Virus record (IMG/VR): IMGVR_UViG_3300032282_005183 | Coordinates: 1 to 25,927 of that record | Origin: a virus | Length of the DNA: 25,927 bases | Direction: 5' to 3' (one strand) | Part shown: in pieces, positions 22,487-25,927 of the stretch | Numbering within the stretch: position 1 is the first letter of the stretch | Layout: each line of letters begins with the position of its first letter | Notes under the pieces: model-generated | What the model was told of the DNA's origin: nothing | Seen by the model: only the letters and a program-made list of their open reading frames with translations | Database searches by the model: none | Position numbers and translations under genes: made by a program

Positions 22487-22518
22487 TTTGGTAAATTCAA
22501 AAATTATTCTTATATTTA
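22487..22518 (+). promoter_or_regulatory. Bacteroidota-type promoter P2 for groEL
   Basis: The inverted repeat TTTGG-TAAAT-TCAAA (22487-22501) contains the -33 TTTG. TATATTTA lies at 22511-22518 after nine bases, with a 19-base spacing from TTTGG to TATATT. It shares even the loop sequence TAAAT and the TATATTTAATT stretch with promoter P1. The leader to the ATG at 22551 would be about 28 A-rich bases. Confidence 0.65.
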
Positions 22519-22535
22519 ATTTAAACAAAAAATAA

Positions 22536-24191
<1,656 letters not shown>

Positions 24192-24221
24192 TTAATTAAA
24201 ATTAAAATAAAAACAAAAGTT

Positions 24222-24428
24222 ATGGCAAAGTATTACGCAGTTACGGTAGCAGTCGAAGTAGAAGACGCAAAAGGTAAAATCAAAAAACAAAAGGAACAAT
24301 ATTTAGTAGATGCACTATCTTGTACCGAAGCAGAAGCAAAATTAGTAAATAAATTTGTTAAGGATGCAGTCCAGCTGGAGTACGAAGTAATTAAAGTTTC
24401 TGAAACAAAAATCATAGAAGTATTCTAA
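24222..24428 (+). CDS. DUF4494-like small protein
   Basis: A 68-residue protein with the DUF4494 pattern: YYAVTVAVEVEDAKGKIKKQ, then EQYLVDALSCTEAEAKL, then EYEVIKVSETKIIEVF. The central Y-L-V-D-A-[LV]-S-x-T-E-A-E-A is the hallmark. The family is found in Bacteroidota and their phages and has no known function. Despite its place after groEL it is not GroES: it is too short and lacks the mobile-loop and dome regions. The start has the AACAAAAGTT leader. It ends one base before the next ATG. Confidence 0.75.
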   Translation: MAKYYAVTVAVEVEDAKGKIKKQKEQYLVDALSCTEAEAKLVNKFVKDAVQLEYEVIKVSETKIIEVF

Positions 24429-24429
24429 T

Positions 24430-24681
24430 ATGGAAACTCAAATGAGAGAAGAAAAGATGGTGGTACTAATGCGTGTACCACCAGGAGATAGATGGCGATT
24501 TGTCGACCAGAAATATGGTGGACAAATCTTCAACTCTCTAACGGACGCACTTGAGGGTTGGTACCAGCAAGCAGGTGAAACACAATTCTATTTAGATGCC
24601 CGTAAGGGTACTGTAGAAACTGTACATGAAGCCCAAGTGGAAATACCGACACGTAGATTTTCTTTGTACGGAGAAGATTAA
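24430..24681 (+). CDS. Hypothetical protein, 83 residues
   Basis: I do not recognise a family. The product has a short charged start, then VVLMRVPPGDRWRFVDQKYGG (split by an aromatic pair), SLTDALEGWYQQAGETQFYLDA and a Val/Glu-rich end. The mixed alpha/beta composition and two WY/WR aromatic clusters suggest a small folded domain. It starts one base after the DUF4494-like gene, so the two are probably co-translated. The ATG at 24430 is the only sensible start; a second Met four codons on would also fit. Confidence 0.6.
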   Translation: METQMREEKMVVLMRVPPGDRWRFVDQKYGGQIFNSLTDALEGWYQQAGETQFYLDARKGTVETVHEAQVEIPTRRFSLYGED

Positions 24682-24737
24682 TTAAAAAATTTTATATATT
24701 TATAATCAAAAACAAATAGTTAATTAAAAAAAACAAA

Positions 24738-24953
24738 ATGGGACTGTTTACATTCATTAAAAACCTTTTTTCTTCAAAAGAAGGTGTAGTTACAAACGAA
24801 ATATCAGTAAAAAGATTTCCTCTTACTATTGAGGAAGTTCCGACATTGGTAGCTCAAGAAACCCCTGTTAAAAAGCAAAAGGCAAAGCCTGTAAAAAAGA
24901 CATCAGCCAAAGCAAAAAAACCAAAAGCAACAAAGAAAAAATCAGAAGGTTAA
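24738..24953 (+). CDS. Small protein with a lysine/alanine-rich tail
   Basis: A 71-residue protein. The first 12 residues (MGLFTFIKNLFS) form a possible amphipathic membrane-binding helix. Residues 13-42 are unremarkable, and from about residue 43 the chain is almost only Lys, Ala, Pro, Ser and Thr (VKKTSAKAKKPKATKKK), like a histone H1 or nucleoid-protein tail. DNA or RNA binding is a reasonable guess but the rest is not recognisable. It follows a 56-base AT-only-like gap that has TTAATTAAAAAA twice (24678-24689 and 24720-24731) and an ATATTTATAA stretch. The stop codon begins a TAAAG repeat. Confidence 0.6.
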   Translation: MGLFTFIKNLFSSKEGVVTNEISVKRFPLTIEEVPTLVAQETPVKKQKAKPVKKTSAKAKKPKATKKKSEG

Positions 24954-24970
24954 AGTAAAGTAAAGTAAAT
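24951..24970 (+). repeat. TAAAG tandem repeat at a stop codon
   Basis: Three copies of TAAAG followed by TAAAT. Because the unit is five bases long, its TAA triplets fall in all three reading frames, the first being the stop of the preceding gene. It works as a three-frame translational stop, whether or not that is selected. Confidence 0.8.
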
Positions 24971-24982
24971 CGAGAATAAAAA

Positions 24983-25111
24983 ATGGCAAAAGCAAAGGGT
25001 TCATCTGTAGCAACAAAAGTTAATTTCGGTAAAAGAAAAAGTGGTAAGGCTAAAAAGTCTTTCAATCGTCACGATCGTAGAGAAAGAAACTATAACGGAC
25101 AAGGGAGATGA
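24983..25111 (+). CDS. Small basic phage protein, 42 residues
   Basis: A 42-codon frame from ATG 24983 to TGA 25109-25111, product MAKAKGSSVATKVNFGKRKS followed by GKAKKSFNRHDRRERNYNGQ and a final Gly-Arg. Tiny proteins ending in a [RK]KSGKAKKSxNKHDRxERNYxGQGR-type motif are widespread in marine and Bacteroidota phages, always without known function. It is very basic, so nucleic-acid binding is likely. It follows an A-rich leader and its stop overlaps the next ATG by four bases (ATGA). Confidence 0.75.
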   Translation: MAKAKGSSVATKVNFGKRKSGKAKKSFNRHDRRERNYNGQGR

Positions 25112-25927
25112 ATAACATTGAAAGAAAACTATACGAATTAGTAAACCTCTTATCAGAAGAAGGAGAAATTGTTAAAAACAAAAAGACAGGCAATGTCTAT
25201 ATGGTTAAATCATTTGACCCTGCTAAACATGATAAACCTTCTCCTGCAGAAGTAGAAAAAACTAAAGCAGCTAATGGTGGTAAAATACCAACAGGAGAAA
25301 CTCCATCGCCAAAAGAAAAACCTGAACCAAAATCAACAACTCCACAACAACCAAAGGCACAACCTACAAAAATAGCAGCAGCAGATTTCAGAACTGATGC
25401 TGAAAAAAATACAGAAAAGGGAACGAAACCAGGAGTTGACTTGGGAAAATCTTTTGATAAAATGAAAGATACCCAAACATCAGCACCAAAAGGAGCTGTA
25501 ACGGGTGATAAACTAAAAGACCTAATGCCGAATATGGACACTACTAAAAAGAGTGTAAATGATGTTCCAACTGAAGCAAGAAAGGAAGCAGTAACGGCAA
25601 TTGATAAAATTGCAGCAGACCTTATAAAAGCAAAAGAAACGGGAGGAAAAGCAGAAAACACCAATCTATGCAAGGTAAGTGTTCCGGGTACAAACCTATA
25701 TTGTGATGGCAACAAAAACATACCTCGTGACCAGATGCCGCAATTCCGTGGTAAACCTGAACCGGGTTCCGAAGCAGATAAGATGCCGCGTGACAAAAAT
25801 GGTGAAGTAGAAACATCACAAGTATTTGATAAGATGTTAGCAGACCAGGGTATCAAAGTATCGGAGGCAACACCAGTTCCACCTGATAGCCTAAAAGCAA
25901 CTCAATCCGAATTAGTTGGACCAAAGG
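25108..25927 (+). CDS. Large Pro/Lys-rich phage protein, 3' end outside window
   Basis: An open frame of 273 codons that continues past the right edge. The start overlaps the preceding stop (ATGA). Residues 1-40 look folded (IERKLYELVNLLSEEGEI, then TGNVYMVKSFDP). About residues 45-95 are Pro/Lys/Thr/Gln-rich and probably disordered. From about residue 185 a conserved block appears: NLCKVSVPGTNLYC, IPRDQMPQFRGKPEPGS, VFDKMLADQGIKV and LKATQSELVGPK. That block resembles phage proteins in which it leads into a ParB-like domain further downstream, but this cannot be confirmed here. It is missing from simple complete-ORF lists because it has no stop in the window. A 219-codon frame on the opposite strand (25197-25856) is its shadow. 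Confidence 0.7.
   Translation, partial: MNNIERKLYELVNLLSEEGEIVKNKKTGNVYMVKSFDPAKHDKPSPAEVEKTKAANGGKIPTGETPSPKEKPEPKSTTPQQPKAQPTKIAAADFRTDAEKNTEKGTKPGVDLGKSFDKMKDTQTSAPKGAVTGDKLKDLMPNMDTTKKSVNDVPTEARKEAVTAIDKIAADLIKAKETGGKAENTNLCKVSVPGTNLYCDGNKNIPRDQMPQFRGKPEPGSEADKMPRDKNGEVETSQVFDKMLADQGIKVSEATPVPPDSLKATQSELVGPK

Noticed and set aside
24222-24428. GroES candidate next to groEL
   Set aside because: Only 68 residues, with the YLVDALSCTEAEA pattern of DUF4494 and none of the GroES mobile-loop features.
24678-24731. Direct repeat TTAATTAAAAAA as a possible attachment site or origin
   Set aside because: Two copies of a 12-base A/T-only word 42 bases apart are not unusual in a gap this AT-rich, and no integrase or initiator site pattern accompanies them.
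25197-25856. 219-codon open frame on the minus strand
   Set aside because: It lies opposite a real plus-strand gene (25108 to the right edge) that has recognisable phage blocks and a coupled start. The minus product is Ser/Phe/Ala/Val-rich, as expected from reading a Lys/Pro/Glu/Thr-rich gene backwards.

Overview
The window reads as part of a large, AT-rich, T4-like bacteriophage of a Bacteroidota host. Three things support the phage assignment: clamp-loader genes homologous to T4 gp44 and gp62, many small genes of types typical of phages, and about 40 genes packed head to tail on the + strand with overlaps or gaps of a few bases. Four things support the host assignment: promoters of the Bacteroidota type (TTTG, about 20 bases, TAnnTT), A-rich leaders in place of Shine-Dalgarno sites, a Bacteroidota-style GroEL, and relatives of DUF4494 and of the Hc1 histone-like protein. 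There is no rRNA, tRNA, CRISPR array or insertion sequence that I can see, and no gene-free stretch over 300 bases.

Layout. (1) 1-2138: the end of a replication block, with the clamp-loader large subunit (5' end outside the window), a zinc-ribbon protein, the clamp-loader small subunit, a clear terminator/promoter junction, and a RecB/Cas4-like nuclease with a probable Fe-S cluster. (2) 2166-17695: a glycan island of about 15.5 kb. It holds eight glycosyltransferase-type genes (two GT4-like, GT2, GT9-like, DUF5672, GT17-like, GT10-like and one further GT-A), three extended SDR sugar-nucleotide enzymes (one a GDP-mannose 3,5-epimerase-like protein with its catalytic residues intact), five methyltransferase-type genes (one a full-length sugar C-methyltransferase), and the two halves of the heptose enzyme HldE as separate genes on either side of a heptosyltransferase-like gene. 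Two ordinary phage genes (4857-5468) interrupt it. (3) 17733-20815: a coupled run of small phage genes: a coiled-coil membrane protein, an Ntn-hydrolase-like protein, a HAD phosphatase, a DUF5661-like protein and an APS-kinase-like P-loop protein. (4) 20853-22454: a Mom-type DNA-modification protein, a degenerate HNH protein, a small conserved protein and a histone H1-like protein, closed by a terminator. (5) 22551-25927: a complete phage-encoded GroEL with its own promoter and no GroES beside it, then small phage proteins and a long Pro/Lys-rich protein cut by the window end.

How it fits together. The island appears able to activate heptose-1-phosphate, epimerise, deoxygenate or branch sugars, transfer several different sugars and methylate the product. 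The target (host surface glycan, virion protein or DNA) cannot be read from the sequence. Four promoters share one strict geometry: a 15-bp inverted repeat TTTGR-N5-TCRRA that carries the -33 box, nine bases, then TATATT. They head the nuclease gene, the distal glycan genes, the Mom-like gene and groEL, which suggests one regulon. The strongest candidates for something undescribed are the split-HldE/heptosyltransferase set inside a phage glycan island and this shared promoter/operator architecture.
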